From Thermocrispum agreste DSM 44070 (GTDB lineage: Bacteria > Actinomycetota > Actinomycetes > Mycobacteriales > Pseudonocardiaceae): DNA of 64,000 bases. The position numbers and the translations under genes were made by a program. The DNA lies in contig NZ_ATYX01000008.1 in the NCBI RefSeq assembly GCF_000427905.1, positions 32,840-96,839 of the forward strand. Reading direction: 5' to 3'. Below, piece after piece: positions 38,819-48,213 of the stretch; position 1 is the first letter of the stretch, and the number at the start of each line of letters is the position of its first letter. The notes beneath the pieces are model-generated. The model had not been told where the DNA came from. It searched no databases and saw nothing but the letters and a program-made list of their open reading frames with translations.

Positions 38819-39699
38819 CGATCACCTCGCCATCGCCGTTTCGGGGCCTGGATTTTCGGCAGGTAGGCGTTCGCCGCGGGCAGGAACAGCAACACGGCCG
38901 CCACACCGCCGAGCACCAGCCCGGCCCAGTGCGCGGGGTTGACGTACTCGGCGGGCATGAACCCGCAGAACGCAACGACCACCAGGGCCAACGCCACCAG
39001 CACGGTGCGCGCCGATCGGGTTCCCTCGCGCATCCGGTAGGCGAACGTCACCACCAGCATCGCCAGCATGACGCCGCCGCTGCCCAACAGCCACACCAAG
39101 CCGGACGCACCGGCCCGCACGTCGTCCGCGGTGATGTCGGTCCGCATGATCGGGTCGCCCGCCTCCACCGCGCGGTTGTAGGCGGCGACGTTCGCTTCGG
39201 CGATGTCGTCGACGTCGACGATCATCAGCACGAACGCCAACGCCGTCGCGGCCGCCGCGGCCAGCCACAGCGCGAGCGAGACGGTGATCTCGCGGGGCGG
39301 CGGCACCGTGCTGCGTGGGCCCGAATCCAGTGGCGGCAGGCCGGCCGCTTCCCGCTCCAGCGGATCCGTCGGATCCGAGTAGCCGGGTCCGCCGGACGGC
39401 TCCTCCTCGGGGAGCTCCGGATCATGCCAGTTCAGCCGGCCGCCGGGGCGTGCCTGCGCCGCCGGGCTCGGCCCGGCACGGCCGGGACCTACGCCGGTGT
39501 GTGGCCCGCCCTGACCCAGCTCGGGAGCGGCCAACGGGTCGTCCGAGGCCAGCGGCGCCGAAGCGGTCCGGTCCGGCCCGGGCTCGGCGGGCGCGCCCAG
39601 GGAGGACGGCGGCTCCGGAACGTTCCGATCCGGCTCGTCGCCCGGGCGCGGATCACCGGCGTCCCACTCGCGACGCGGGGAAGGAGAGCGATCGGTCAT
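38815..39699 (-). CDS. Four-helix membrane protein with Pro-rich N-terminus, unknown
   Basis: 294 residues. The first ~135 residues are a disordered Pro/Gly/Asp-rich segment. Four helices follow (about 139-159, 200-220, 226-248, 255-275) and a basic end. ATG at 39699 overlaps the hemB stop (ATGA), so it is translationally coupled to hemB. Position between hemB and hemL suggests co-expression with haem synthesis, but nothing shows a direct role. Confidence 0.7.
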   Translation of the reverse strand: MTDRSPSPRREWDAGDPRPGDEPDRNVPEPPSSLGAPAEPGPDRTASAPLASDDPLAAPELGQGGPHTGVGPGRAGPSPAAQARPGGRLNWHDPELPEEEPSGGPGYSDPTDPLEREAAGLPPLDSGPRSTVPPPREITVSLALWLAAAAATALAFVLMIVDVDDIAEANVAAYNRAVEAGDPIMRTDITADDVRAGASGLVWLLGSGGVMLAMLVVTFAYRMREGTRSARTVLVALALVVVAFCGFMPAEYVNPAHWAGLVLGGVAAVLLFLPAANAYLPKIQAPKRRWRGDR

Positions 39700-40670
39700 C
39701 GGGACAGCCAGGCCGCGGCCTCCGCCGCCCAGTATGTCAGCACCATGTCCGCGCCGGCGCGGACGATCGAGGTCAGCATCTCCAGCACCGCGCGCTCCCG
39801 CTCGACCCATCCGCGCTCCGCAGCGGCTTCGAGCATGGCGTATTCGCCGGACACCAGATACGCCGCCACCGGGACGGTGGACAACTCGGCGGCCAGGCTG
39901 ACCACGTCGAGGTACGCAAGCGCGGGCTTGACCATCACCATGTCCGCGCCCTCGGCGATGTCCAGCTCGATCTCCCGGATCGCCTCACGCGCGTTGGCCG
40001 GGTCCTGCTGATAGGTCTTGCGGTCGCCGCGCAGCTGCGAATTCACCGCCTCGCGGAACGGGCCGTAGAACGCGCTGGCGTACTTCGCCGAGTACGCCAG
40101 GATGCCCACGTCGGTGAAACCGGCCTCGTCCAGCGCCGAGCGGATCGCGGCCACCTGGCCGTCCATCATGCCGCTCGGCCCGAGCACGTGGGCGCCCGCT
40201 TCCGCCTGCGCCACGGCCATCTCCGCGTAGCGCTGCAGCGTCGCGTCGTTGTCCACGTTGCCGTGCTCGTCCAGCACACCGCAGTGGCCGTGGTCGGTGT
40301 ATTCGTCCAGGCACGTGTCGGCCATCAGCACGGTGTCGTCGCCCAGCTCGGCACGCAGGTCGCGCAACGCGACGTTCAGGATGCCGTCGGGGCTGCTGGC
40401 GGCCGACCCGATCGCGTCATGCGTGGCGGGCACACCGAAGAGCATCAGCCCGCCCACCCCGGCGGAGACCGCTTCCACCGCGGCCTTGCGCAGCGAATCC
40501 CTGGTGTGGTGCACGACGCCGGGCATGCTGGCGATCGGCCTCGGCTCGGTGATTCCCTCGGCCACGAACAGCGGCAGGATCAGCTGGCGCGGCCGCACCT
40601 CTGTCTCGCGGACCAGCCGCCGTATGGCGGCGGTGCCGCGCAGCCTACGGGGTCGATGCTCGGGAAACAT
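39696..40670 (-). CDS. hemB: Delta-aminolevulinic acid dehydratase
   Basis: 324-residue enzyme condensing two ALA molecules to porphobilinogen. Schiff-base lysines are Lys196 ([16 protein letters not shown]) and Lys248 ([12 protein letters not shown]). The metal site [16 protein letters not shown] has Cys120 and Cys130, but Asp122 where the E. coli zinc site has its middle Cys, a pattern seen in actinobacteria. It is separated from hemACD by a strong terminator, so it has its own promoter; no good ribosome site is visible. Confidence 0.96.
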   Translation of the reverse strand: MFPEHRPRRLRGTAAIRRLVRETEVRPRQLILPLFVAEGITEPRPIASMPGVVHHTRDSLRKAAVEAVSAGVGGLMLFGVPATHDAIGSAASSPDGILNVALRDLRAELGDDTVLMADTCLDEYTDHGHCGVLDEHGNVDNDATLQRYAEMAVAQAEAGAHVLGPSGMMDGQVAAIRSALDEAGFTDVGILAYSAKYASAFYGPFREAVNSQLRGDRKTYQQDPANAREAIREIELDIAEGADMVMVKPALAYLDVVSLAAELSTVPVAAYLVSGEYAMLEAAAERGWVERERAVLEMLTSIVRAGADMVLTYWAAEAAAWLSR

Positions 40671-40732
40671 TCATCAAACGGTACTCCGTCGCACCCGCTC
40701 GACGACGCACCCCTCACCTGGACGTACGCCGC

Positions 40733-40779
40733 AAAAAGCCGGTGCGCGAGCCCGCAAGCACAGCGGACTCGCGCACCGG
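40733..40779 (-). terminator. Intrinsic terminator of the rex-hemACD operon
   Basis: On the minus strand a 12-bp perfect stem (CCGGTGCGCGAG / CTCGCGCACCGG, 40739-40750 with 40768-40779) is followed by CTTTTTGC. It lies about 60 bases past the hemD stop and before hemB, ending the rex-hemA-hemC-hemD transcript. Confidence 0.9.
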
Positions 40780-40840
40780 AACGTCTCGTCGATCACCTGG
40801 CCGCGGCCAGGTCCACATCGCCCCTGATGCGCCCTGCTGC

Positions 40841-42394
40841 CTACTTCGACGAGGACGAGGAGCGACGCCGCTTGGTCTTCCGCGGCGGCGGCAGGGCACC
40901 CTCCGCGCGCAGCTTGGCCGCGTGCGCCGCCAGCTCGTCGACCAGCACGGTCACCCGGGGCTGGCTGGCCAGCACGTCCACCCGCAGGCCGAACTCCTGC
41001 GCGGTCTCCGCGGTCTTCGGCCCGATGCAGGCGACCAGCGTGCGCGCGTGCGGCTTACCCGCGATGCCGACCAGGTTCCGCACCGTGGACGCCGAGGTGA
41101 AGCACACCGCGTCGAACCCACCGGTCTTGATCATCTCGCGGGTCTCGGCGGGCGGCGGGGCGGCACGCACCGTGCGGTAGGCCGTCACGTCGTCGACCTC
41201 CCAGCCGCGTTCGACCAGCCCGGCGGACAGCGTCTCGGTGGCGATGTCGGCACGCGGCAGCAGGATCCGGTTGACCGGGTCGAGCACGTCGTCGTACGGC
41301 GGGAACTCCTTGAGCATGCCCTCGCTGGACTGCTCGCCCTGCGGAATCATCTCCGGGGTGATGCCGAACGCCCGCACCCGGTCCGCGGTGGCCTCGCCGA
41401 TGCAGCCGATCTTGACCCCGGAGAAGGCCCGCGCGTCCAGGCCGAACTCCTGGAACTTCTCCCACACCGCCTTGACCGCGTTGGCCGAGGTGAAGATGAC
41501 CCACTGGTAGCGGCCGTCCACCAGGCCCTTGACCGCCCGCTCCATCTGCGCCGGGCTGCGCGGCGGCTCGACCGAGATGGTCGGCACCTCGTGCGGGGTG
41601 GCGCCGTGGCTGCGCAGCCGCTCGGTCATCTCGGCCGCCTGCTCCTTGGTGCGCGGCACCAGCACCTTCCACCCGTACAGCGCCCGGGACTCCCACCAGG
41701 ACAGCTTGGCCCGCTCGGCCACCGCGTCCCCGATGGTCACCACCAGCGTGCCGACCGTCTCGCCGATGGCGTCGGCCATCTGTGCCAGCGTGGTCTCCAC
41801 GGTGCGCTGCAGGTTGACCGTGCCGTTGCTGGTCACCGCCACCGGAGTGTCCGGCTTGCGGCCGTGCTCGATCAGCTCGGCGGCCGCCTGCCCGAGGTGC
41901 GCCGACGTGGCGATCAGCACCAACACGCCGGGAGCGGCGGCCAGTGCCGCCCAGTCCACCTCGGCCCGCGAGTCGATCAGGTTCACCGTCGTCTGCGCAC
42001 TGCCCAGCGCGATCCCCGCGTAGGCGGGCACGGCCAGCGCCGGCGGAACACCGGGCAGCACGTCGAACACCGCGTCGGTCTCGGCCACCGCCTTGACCTC
42101 GGCGATCACGGCCGAGCGGGTGAACGGGTCACCCGACACCAGCCGCAGCACCAGCCTGCCTGCCTTGGCCTCGGCGGCCAGGTCCTTGGCGACCTCGGCC
42201 GACTCGCCGACCGCGGGCCGTACCTCGGCGCCGTCGGCGGCCATCGCCAGCACGCCGGACGGGACGTCCGGGTCGGTGACGACAAGGTCGGCCTTGGCCA
42301 GCAGCTCGCGAGCGTTCGCCGTGATCAACCCGGGATCACCGGGGCCTGAGCCGACGAAGGCGATGCGCCCGGCGGACTTCGGTGCGGGGGTCAT
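40841..42394 (-). CDS. hemD: Uroporphyrinogen-III synthase fused to a divergent SUMT-like domain
   Basis: 517 residues. N-terminal ~240 residues resemble a tetrapyrrole methylase (IAFVGSGPGDPGLITANA, VSGDPF, VLPGVPPALAVPAYAGI), but the GRGGEE-type loop and PLTHR motif are missing. The C-terminal ~260 residues are HemD (VLVPRTKEQAAEMTERL; CFTSASTVRNLVGIAG; IGPKTAETAQEFG), which closes hydroxymethylbilane to uroporphyrinogen III. A Lys/Arg/Ser tail ends it. ATG at 42394 is preferred; GTG at 42403 has GGAG too close. Confidence 0.92.
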   Translation of the reverse strand: MTPAPKSAGRIAFVGSGPGDPGLITANARELLAKADLVVTDPDVPSGVLAMAADGAEVRPAVGESAEVAKDLAAEAKAGRLVLRLVSGDPFTRSAVIAEVKAVAETDAVFDVLPGVPPALAVPAYAGIALGSAQTTVNLIDSRAEVDWAALAAAPGVLVLIATSAHLGQAAAELIEHGRKPDTPVAVTSNGTVNLQRTVETTLAQMADAIGETVGTLVVTIGDAVAERAKLSWWESRALYGWKVLVPRTKEQAAEMTERLRSHGATPHEVPTISVEPPRSPAQMERAVKGLVDGRYQWVIFTSANAVKAVWEKFQEFGLDARAFSGVKIGCIGEATADRVRAFGITPEMIPQGEQSSEGMLKEFPPYDDVLDPVNRILLPRADIATETLSAGLVERGWEVDDVTAYRTVRAAPPPAETREMIKTGGFDAVCFTSASTVRNLVGIAGKPHARTLVACIGPKTAETAQEFGLRVDVLASQPRVTVLVDELAAHAAKLRAEGALPPPRKTKRRRSSSSSK

Positions 42395-42464
42395 CTCGTG
42401 CACTTCTCCTTGTCGTGTCGAGCAGGTTGTCGGTCTTTGTCGTCATGGCGCTGCGGGCGGCGGG

Positions 42465-43400
42465 TCAGGCGCGCGGGGCCGCTCCGCGCTCCAGCAGTTC
42501 GGCGGCGAGCGCCTTGCCCATCGACTCCGCCTCGGCGAGCTCCCCGGTGATCGAGGCACGCAGCAGCGCCGGGGCGGCGGCGTCGGCGTCGACCGCGGCG
42601 ACGCCGCGCAGGGACAACCGGGTCACCACCGATCCGTCGTCGGTCAAGTCCTCCACCACGTCGGCCAGCGCGCCGACCGGGGCACTGCACCCGGCTTCCA
42701 GCGCGGCGAGCATGCTGCGCTCGGCCGTGACGGCCGCGCGGGTGTGCGAGTCGTCCAGCACCTCGTGCAGCAGCTGCTCCAGCTCGACGTCGGCCGACCG
42801 GCATTCCACCGCCAGCGCGCCCTGCGCGGGCGCGGGCAGCATCTGCAGCGGATCCAGCGTCTCGGTGATGCGGTCGGTGCGGCCCGCCCGCTCCAGCCCG
42901 GCCCTGGCCAGCACGACCGCGTCCACCTCGCCGGAGTCGACCTTGCCCATCCGGGTGTCGATGTTGCCGCGGATGCCGCGCACCTCGAGGCCGAGGCCGA
43001 GCGCGCGCAGCTGGGCGGCCCGCCGGGGCGAGCCGGTGCCGATCACCGACCCCGGCGGCAGCTCACCGAGCGTCAGCCCGTCCCGGGCCACCAGGGCGTC
43101 CCTCGGGTCGGCCCGGCGCGGCACGGCCGCCACCACCAGGTCGGGCTCCGGCGTCGTCGGCAGGTCCTTGTAGGAGTGCACCGCCAGGTCGATCGCGCCG
43201 GCCCGCAGCGCCTCGCGCAACGCGGAGGTGAACACGCCGACACCGATCTCCGCGATCGGCTTGGTCGACTGGTCGCCAGGGGTGGTGATGCGCACCAGCT
43301 CCACGGCGTGGCCCGCGGCGCGCAGCGCGGCGGCGACGGTCTCGGTCTGCGCGACAGCCAGGACGCTCGCCCTGGTGCCGACCTTGAGGGTCTTGGTCAC
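42465..43400 (-). CDS. hemC: Porphobilinogen deaminase (hydroxymethylbilane synthase)
   Basis: 311 residues; polymerises four porphobilinogens on its dipyrromethane cofactor. Catalytic Asp79 is in [14 protein letters not shown], substrate-binding arginines in [13 protein letters not shown] and GNIDTRMGK, and the cofactor cysteine is Cys238 in [14 protein letters not shown] start at 43400 has GGAAG upstream. It lies 41 bases after hemA and about 70 before hemD in the rex-hemACD operon. Confidence 0.96.
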   Translation of the reverse strand: MTKTLKVGTRASVLAVAQTETVAAALRAAGHAVELVRITTPGDQSTKPIAEIGVGVFTSALREALRAGAIDLAVHSYKDLPTTPEPDLVVAAVPRRADPRDALVARDGLTLGELPPGSVIGTGSPRRAAQLRALGLGLEVRGIRGNIDTRMGKVDSGEVDAVVLARAGLERAGRTDRITETLDPLQMLPAPAQGALAVECRSADVELEQLLHEVLDDSHTRAAVTAERSMLAALEAGCSAPVGALADVVEDLTDDGSVVTRLSLRGVAAVDADAAAPALLRASITGELAEAESMGKALAAELLERGAAPRA

Positions 43401-43441
43401 GGATGACTTCCGGTTGGTCGTTACGGTCTGCTGCTTGCCTG

Positions 43442-44749
43442 TCAGTTCTGTGCCCGGTCACGGTCCCCGGGCTGCGACACCACCGCGGGAGCCGACGGGT
43501 CCAGCCCGAACAGCTCGCGCAGCGCCTGGGCGTAGTCGGTCCGGTCGCCGCCCGCGGCCAGCTGCTTGACCCGCACCGTCGGGGTGTGCAGCAGCTTGTC
43601 CACCACACGGCGCACCGTGCGGGCCACTTCCTGCCGGACCTGCGGGTCCAGGTCCGGCAGCCGCCGGTCCAGCCGCAACAGCTCGGCGTCGACCACCTCG
43701 GCCGCTTGCTGCCGCAATGCCGCGACGGTCGGCGTGACGGCCGCCGTGCGCTGCTCGGCGAGGTAGTCCCGCACCTCGTCCAGCACGATGCCGGACGCCT
43801 GCGCGATGTGCTTGGCGGTGCTGGAGTCACCGGCGCGGTCCATGCGGTCACGCACCGTCTCCAAGTCCACGATACGCACGCCGGGCAGCCGCTCGACCGC
43901 GGAATCGACGTCCCTCGGCATGCCGAGATCGCAGATCACCAGGTCCTTCTCGCGTGGGCGGACGTGCTCGGGGCCGATCACCACGCCCTTCGCGCCGGTG
44001 CACGACACCGCCACGTCCGCGTCGAGCAGGGCCTGCGGGACCTCGGACAGTCCGACGGCCGCGGCGTCGGCACCGGACTCGGCGATGTTCTGCACCAGCC
44101 GCTCGGCCGTGGCGAACGTCCGGTTCGCCACCACGATCCGCCGCACCCCGGTCTTGACCAGCTGCGATGCGGCGAGCGCGCCCATCGACCCCGCGCCGAC
44201 GACGAGCGCGGTGCGGCCGGCCAGGTCACCGGCGGCGGCCAGCGCCTCGGACACCACCGACGCGCCGAGCGAACCGAGGGCGGTCTCGCTGTGCACCCGC
44301 TTGCCGACCCGCAGCGTGCGCTGCACCAGGCCGTGCAGGGCGCTGCCGACGGTGCCCGCTTCGTGCGCTGCGGCGTAGGCGGCCCGCACCTGGCCGAGGA
44401 TCTGCGTTTCCCCGACGACCATCGAGTCGAGGCCCGAAGCCACCGAGAACAGGTGCTCGATGGCGGCGCCCGCGTAGTGCACGTACAGGCTTTCGTGCAG
44501 TGTCGGGCACGGGACGCCTGCCTTCTCAGCGAGCGCTTCGGAGACCGCGGTGAGGCCGCCGTGGAACGTCTCCACCACCGCGTAGACCTCGGTCCGGTTG
44601 CACGTGGACAGCACCATGACCTCGGTGATGTCCGGCGCCTGCTGCAGCTTGTGCAGCAGCTTCGGCAACTCGGTCGCGGTGACCGCCACCCGCTCCAGCA
44701 TGGTCAGCTCGGCGGTGCGGTGCGACAGGCCGACGGCGAGCACGCTCAT
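43442..44749 (-). CDS. hemA: Glutamyl-tRNA reductase
   Basis: 435 residues; the first committed step of C5-pathway haem synthesis (Glu-tRNA to glutamate-1-semialdehyde, using NADPH). Catalytic Cys50 lies in [13 protein letters not shown]. The signature [19 protein letters not shown] and the NADPH fold [15 protein letters not shown] follow, with a C-terminal helical dimerisation domain. The ATG begins on the base after the rex stop, so the two are translationally coupled and share Rex control. Confidence 0.97.
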   Translation of the reverse strand: MSVLAVGLSHRTAELTMLERVAVTATELPKLLHKLQQAPDITEVMVLSTCNRTEVYAVVETFHGGLTAVSEALAEKAGVPCPTLHESLYVHYAGAAIEHLFSVASGLDSMVVGETQILGQVRAAYAAAHEAGTVGSALHGLVQRTLRVGKRVHSETALGSLGASVVSEALAAAGDLAGRTALVVGAGSMGALAASQLVKTGVRRIVVANRTFATAERLVQNIAESGADAAAVGLSEVPQALLDADVAVSCTGAKGVVIGPEHVRPREKDLVICDLGMPRDVDSAVERLPGVRIVDLETVRDRMDRAGDSSTAKHIAQASGIVLDEVRDYLAEQRTAAVTPTVAALRQQAAEVVDAELLRLDRRLPDLDPQVRQEVARTVRRVVDKLLHTPTVRVKQLAAGGDRTDYAQALRELFGLDPSAPAVVSQPGDRDRAQN

Positions 44750-45610
44750 TCAGACCACCTCACCGTTGGACGGCATGCGGCGTGCGGCCGCTCGCTTGGC
44801 GGTGCGCTGACCGGACGACTGGGCCGCGGACGAGCGCGCGCCGTTGCGTTCGGCCCGCTTGGCCGCCGCCCGGCCGGCGTGCCGCTGTTCGGCCTTGCGC
44901 GCCACGTGGAAGGACAGGATCTGCAGCTCCACGGCCAGGTCGACCTTGCGGACCTCGACGTGGGACGGCACCTGCAGCACCACCGGAGCGAAGTTGAGGA
45001 TGCACTGCACGCCGCCCGCCACCAGCCGATCGCAGACGGCCTGCGCCGCCGCGGGCGGGGTGGCGATGATCCCGATGGCGATGCGCTTCTGCGCGCACAC
45101 CTTGGGGATGTCGTCGATGTGCTGCACCGGAAGGCCACCGACCGGGACCCCGATCAGGTCCGGGTCCACGTCGAACAGCGCCTCCACCGGGAAGCCGCGC
45201 CGGGGGAATCCGGCGTAGTTGGCCAGCGCGTGGCCCAGGTTACCGATGCCCACCACGGCGACGGTCTGCTTGCGGGTCAGCCCGAGGGCGCGTTCGATCT
45301 CGCCGACCAGGACTTCCACTTCGTAGCCGACGCCGCGGGTGCCGTAGGAGCCGAGGTAGGACAGGTCCTTGCGCAGCTTCGCCGAGTTCACCCCGGCCGC
45401 CGCGGCCAGCTCCTCGCTGGAGACGGTGACCGCGCCCTGGTCGGCCATGGCGGACAGCACCCGCAGGTAGACCGCAAGGCGGGCGACGGCGGCTTCCGGG
45501 ATGTCCCTGGTGCGGCCGATCGCGCGGTCGGTGACCTTGGGCAGCTCGGTGGTCTGCTCTCCGTCAGCGGGTGGCTGAGGAGGCTGGACTCCGTTGCCTG
45601 ACCGTGCCAC
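44750..45610 (-). CDS. rex: Redox-sensing transcriptional repressor Rex
   Basis: 286 residues. A winged helix DNA-binding domain (about 35-95, with VNSAKLRKDLSYLGSYGTRG) precedes a Rossmann domain with GIGNLG at 121-126, where NADH binding releases DNA. The last ~60 residues are an Ala/Arg/Lys-rich tail beyond the usual family length. GTG at 45610. It heads rex-hemA-hemC-hemD, as in Streptomyces. A Rex-type site at 45700-45717 implies autoregulation, and two more lie before nuoA. Confidence 0.96.
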   Translation of the reverse strand: MARSGNGVQPPQPPADGEQTTELPKVTDRAIGRTRDIPEAAVARLAVYLRVLSAMADQGAVTVSSEELAAAAGVNSAKLRKDLSYLGSYGTRGVGYEVEVLVGEIERALGLTRKQTVAVVGIGNLGHALANYAGFPRRGFPVEALFDVDPDLIGVPVGGLPVQHIDDIPKVCAQKRIAIGIIATPPAAAQAVCDRLVAGGVQCILNFAPVVLQVPSHVEVRKVDLAVELQILSFHVARKAEQRHAGRAAAKRAERNGARSSAAQSSGQRTAKRAAARRMPSNGEVV

Positions 45611-45699
45611 GTGCTGCCCTCACAAAACGCGTGCCCTGGCGCGGTTGGCACACCGAACGCCCGGGGAGAGAAGGTGGGATGCCTTAGTAACGGTAACGC

Positions 45700-45717
45700 T
45701 TGTGAACGTGCGCACAA
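45700..45717. promoter_or_regulatory. Rex-type operator upstream of rex
   Basis: TTGTGAACGTGCGCACAA matches the Rex operator with two mismatched arm positions. It lies 89 bases before the rex start. In Streptomyces coelicolor rex-hemACD is repressed by its own product through such a site, so autoregulation is likely here. Confidence 0.75.
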
Positions 45718-46357
45718 AATCGGCGGGACTTTCGGGTGAGCAGCGCCATGTTTCGGCTGCTCACGGCTGTGTTCGAAGCCACGAGCGCGGCCGCCTGCCG
45801 ATCGTTCGAACGGCTCACGGGGGCAAGCCCACCGACGCCACACATCGCCGGCGCTGGGCTTCTGCTCTGGCTGAGCAGCGTGCACGGTGACTTCTGGCGC
45901 CGGAGCAGCCGCCTCTGACCCCCCGCACCCTTCCCGCAGGTCAGGTCACTTCTGGCCACGGGGGCGGCAGGTCCTGGCACGGAATCCCGCCAGTCAGCAC
46001 GTCGGTCACTCCCGGCCACGGGGGGTGGCAGGCTGCGCGGAACCCCGCAGGTCAGGTCACTCCCGGCCAGGGGAGGCAGCCCCTGACCGCAGGGGTGGCA
46101 GCGGCTCCGGGGGGCCGGAGCGCAGTGGGTCCCTGGCCCTGGTGGGCGGGACTCCCGGCCGATGGCAGCCGCCGAGATCACCGGCGCGGCGCACGATCGC
46201 TGACCGCCGCGGTCATCAGGCCGAGGACGAACCATCGCGCTGGCCGAACGCACCGACAACCCCCTCGACACCCATCCGGATGCCGGTCACGCCGAGAACG
46301 AGACCTCGCGCCAGCCGAACGCACCGACAGCCCACTCGACCCCCATCCAAGAACGGG
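45718..46357. other. Repeat-rich spacer between rex and the sulfite-oxidase-like gene
   Basis: About 640 bases without a supportable gene. Nearest rex is its likely promoter. The middle carries 50-60-bp repeats (45933-46100), and the end next to the oxidoreductase gene carries a 71-bp tandem array (46216-46387). Overlapping open frames here have no motifs. Confidence 0.6.
45933..46100. repeat. Imperfect tandem repeat, 50-60 bp units
   Basis: CCCGC(A/C)(G)GTCAG...GGTCACT(C/T)CCGGCCACGGGG-type units recur at about 45933, 45986 and 46043, with a partial unit at 46086. The GGCCACG element is at 45954, 46014 and (as GGCCAGG) 46064. Units one and three share CCCGCAGGTCAGGTCACT exactly. Confidence 0.7.
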
Positions 46358-46387
46358 TCACGCCGAGAACGAGACCTCGTGCCAGCC
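46216..46387. repeat. 71-bp tandem array that includes the 3' end of the oxidoreductase gene
   Basis: Units begin at 46216, 46287 and 46358, exactly 71 bp apart. The unit at 46358 contains the stop codon and last codons of the sulfite-oxidase-like gene (WHEVSFSA then stop). The middle unit would encode WREVSFSA plus stop, and the outer unit a decayed QRDGSSSA plus stop. Shared blocks are CACGCCGAGAACGAGACCTC and CCGAACGCACCGACA. Confidence 0.85.
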
Positions 46388-48094
46388 GGTCGTGCCGTCC
46401 GGCGCCGGGGGCGCGACCTTGCTGGTCTGCGTGTAGCCACTGCGGTCGGTGGCTCGGCAGCGCACCGTGTGCTCACCGGGATCCACGCGTGCCGACAGCC
46501 GCCACATGCGCCAGGTGTCCTTGCTGACCTCCGTGGCCAGTTCCGCTGCCTGCCACGGCCCGTCGTCGATCTGCACCTCGACCTTGTCGATGCCGATGTG
46601 CGGCGCCCACGCCGTGCCCGCTACACGCACGCTTCCGCCGTCGGCCGTCACCTTGTCGATCCGCGACTGCGTCTTCACCGGGCCTTCGCGCGCCCAGCCG
46701 CGCGGCACCCAGTACGGCGTGCGCGCCCGCCACGTGGTGACCTCCAAATCGACCAGCCACTTGGTCGCGGAGACGAACCCGTAAAGCCCGGCGACCACCA
46801 TGCGCACCGGGAACCCGTGCGCCACCGGCAACGGCTCGCCGTTCATGCCGATGGCCAACATGGCCCGGCCGGGCTCGAGCACCGCGTCGATCGGCGTGCC
46901 CGCGGTGAACCCGTCCTCGCTGGTGCTGAACAGCTGCTCGGCCCCCGCCTGGACACCGACCTCCGTCAACAGCTCGGCCAGGTCGACTCCGATGAAGTTC
47001 GCGGTCGAGACCAGATCGCCACCCACCGGATTGGACACGCACGCCATGGTGATGGTGCGCTCCACCAGCGGCCGGCTCCGCAACTGCTGGTAGGTCAGCG
47101 TGACGGGGCGGTCGACCATGCCGTGAATGCGCAGCCGCCAGTCCTCGGCCCGCAGCCTGGGCAGCACGAACGCGGTGTGGACGGTGTAGAAGTTCTCGTT
47201 CGGCGTGATGAAGACCGGCGTCCCCCTCGAGGCGAAGTCCGCACCGCCGGGCGGAGCCGGGGGACGCTTGATCCCGACGAACGGGGCGACAGCACGCCGG
47301 GATGCCTCCGCGTCCGGGCCGGCCAGCCACTGCCCGGCGGCACCGACCAGGCCTGCACCGACGAGCGCGCCCGCCGACCCGACCAGCAAGCGCCGGCGAT
47401 CCACACCCGAGTCCGACCGCTGCGGCTGCCCGGCCGTGACCTTGCCCGGCTCGGCGGCCGGCTGCTCCGGCTGCCGGGCCCCGCCGGCGTCCGGCTCATC
47501 GCTTGCCTGCTGCGCCGCCTCGGCTTCCTCGGCACCCACCTCATGGCGCGGTCGCGTCACGGGTTCGGCGCCGGCATCTCGCAGAACAGGGGCACCGGGC
47601 GCACGGCCGGCCGAAGCCCCCTCGTCCGGCCCCGCGACGGGCTCCCCGGCCGTGGCCCGAGCGTGCAGCCAGGCGAAGACGATCGACCCGGCCAGCACAC
47701 TCACCAACGGAGCGAGCACGGCGAACGGGCCCACGTCCGGGCGAGTGAGGACGGCGGCGAGGCCCGCGACACCGAGCATCCCGACGACGACCAGCCCGAG
47801 CACCAGGCGCCGCAGCGCAAGCCACCCCGCGAACACCGCCAGCGCGAGCAGCACCACCGCCATGCCCGCGAAAAGCACCACCTTGTTGGCCGTGCCGAAG
47901 GCTTCCTTGGCGAACTCCACCAGCCACGGCGGCGAGAGGTCGATGACGCTGTTGGCCACCGCCACATAGGGCGAGGCGCCCGGGGCGATCAAGGCACCGG
48001 CGAGGTGACCGACGGCCAGTGCGCTCGCCAGCGCCGGCACGCCGATCAACGCGGCGCGCAGCACCGAAGCACGCGATGAATCGGCAGCGGTCAT
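46358..48094 (-). CDS. Membrane-anchored sulfite-oxidase-like molybdopterin protein
   Basis: 578 residues. Four helices occupy about 11-144, then a Pro/Ala/Glu-rich linker, a DRRRLLVGS twin-Arg-like stretch and fifth helix (about 232-256). An external domain follows with the molybdenum cysteine Cys352 in TITMACVSNPVGGD and a C-terminal dimerisation domain (VQIDDGPWQAAELA, WHEVSFSA). It probably faces outside and oxidises or reduces an unknown small molecule. No haem domain is visible, so electrons must pass to another carrier. ATG at 48094 with GGAG just upstream. Confidence 0.85.
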   Translation of the reverse strand: MTAADSSRASVLRAALIGVPALASALAVGHLAGALIAPGASPYVAVANSVIDLSPPWLVEFAKEAFGTANKVVLFAGMAVVLLALAVFAGWLALRRLVLGLVVVGMLGVAGLAAVLTRPDVGPFAVLAPLVSVLAGSIVFAWLHARATAGEPVAGPDEGASAGRAPGAPVLRDAGAEPVTRPRHEVGAEEAEAAQQASDEPDAGGARQPEQPAAEPGKVTAGQPQRSDSGVDRRRLLVGSAGALVGAGLVGAAGQWLAGPDAEASRRAVAPFVGIKRPPAPPGGADFASRGTPVFITPNENFYTVHTAFVLPRLRAEDWRLRIHGMVDRPVTLTYQQLRSRPLVERTITMACVSNPVGGDLVSTANFIGVDLAELLTEVGVQAGAEQLFSTSEDGFTAGTPIDAVLEPGRAMLAIGMNGEPLPVAHGFPVRMVVAGLYGFVSATKWLVDLEVTTWRARTPYWVPRGWAREGPVKTQSRIDKVTADGGSVRVAGTAWAPHIGIDKVEVQIDDGPWQAAELATEVSKDTWRMWRLSARVDPGEHTVRCRATDRSGYTQTSKVAPPAPDGTTGWHEVSFSA

Positions 48095-48213
48095 GGCTCC
48101 ATCATCCTCCTCAGCCCCCGTCACGACCGCGTTTTCTGCGCAGAGCAGATCGGGTCGTCCGGAAGGCTGAAAGTCAAGTGCTCGACCGCAGGCCGGGACG
48201 GCCGCGAAATGGT

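Noticed and set aside
45933-46387. CRISPR array
   Set aside because: Repeats are directly abutting and imperfect with no unique spacers of constant length, and there are no cas genes.
46216-46476. 86-codon minus-strand frame ending in the repeat array
   Set aside because: Out of frame with the oxidoreductase gene and motif-free; its stop merely comes from the decayed third repeat unit.
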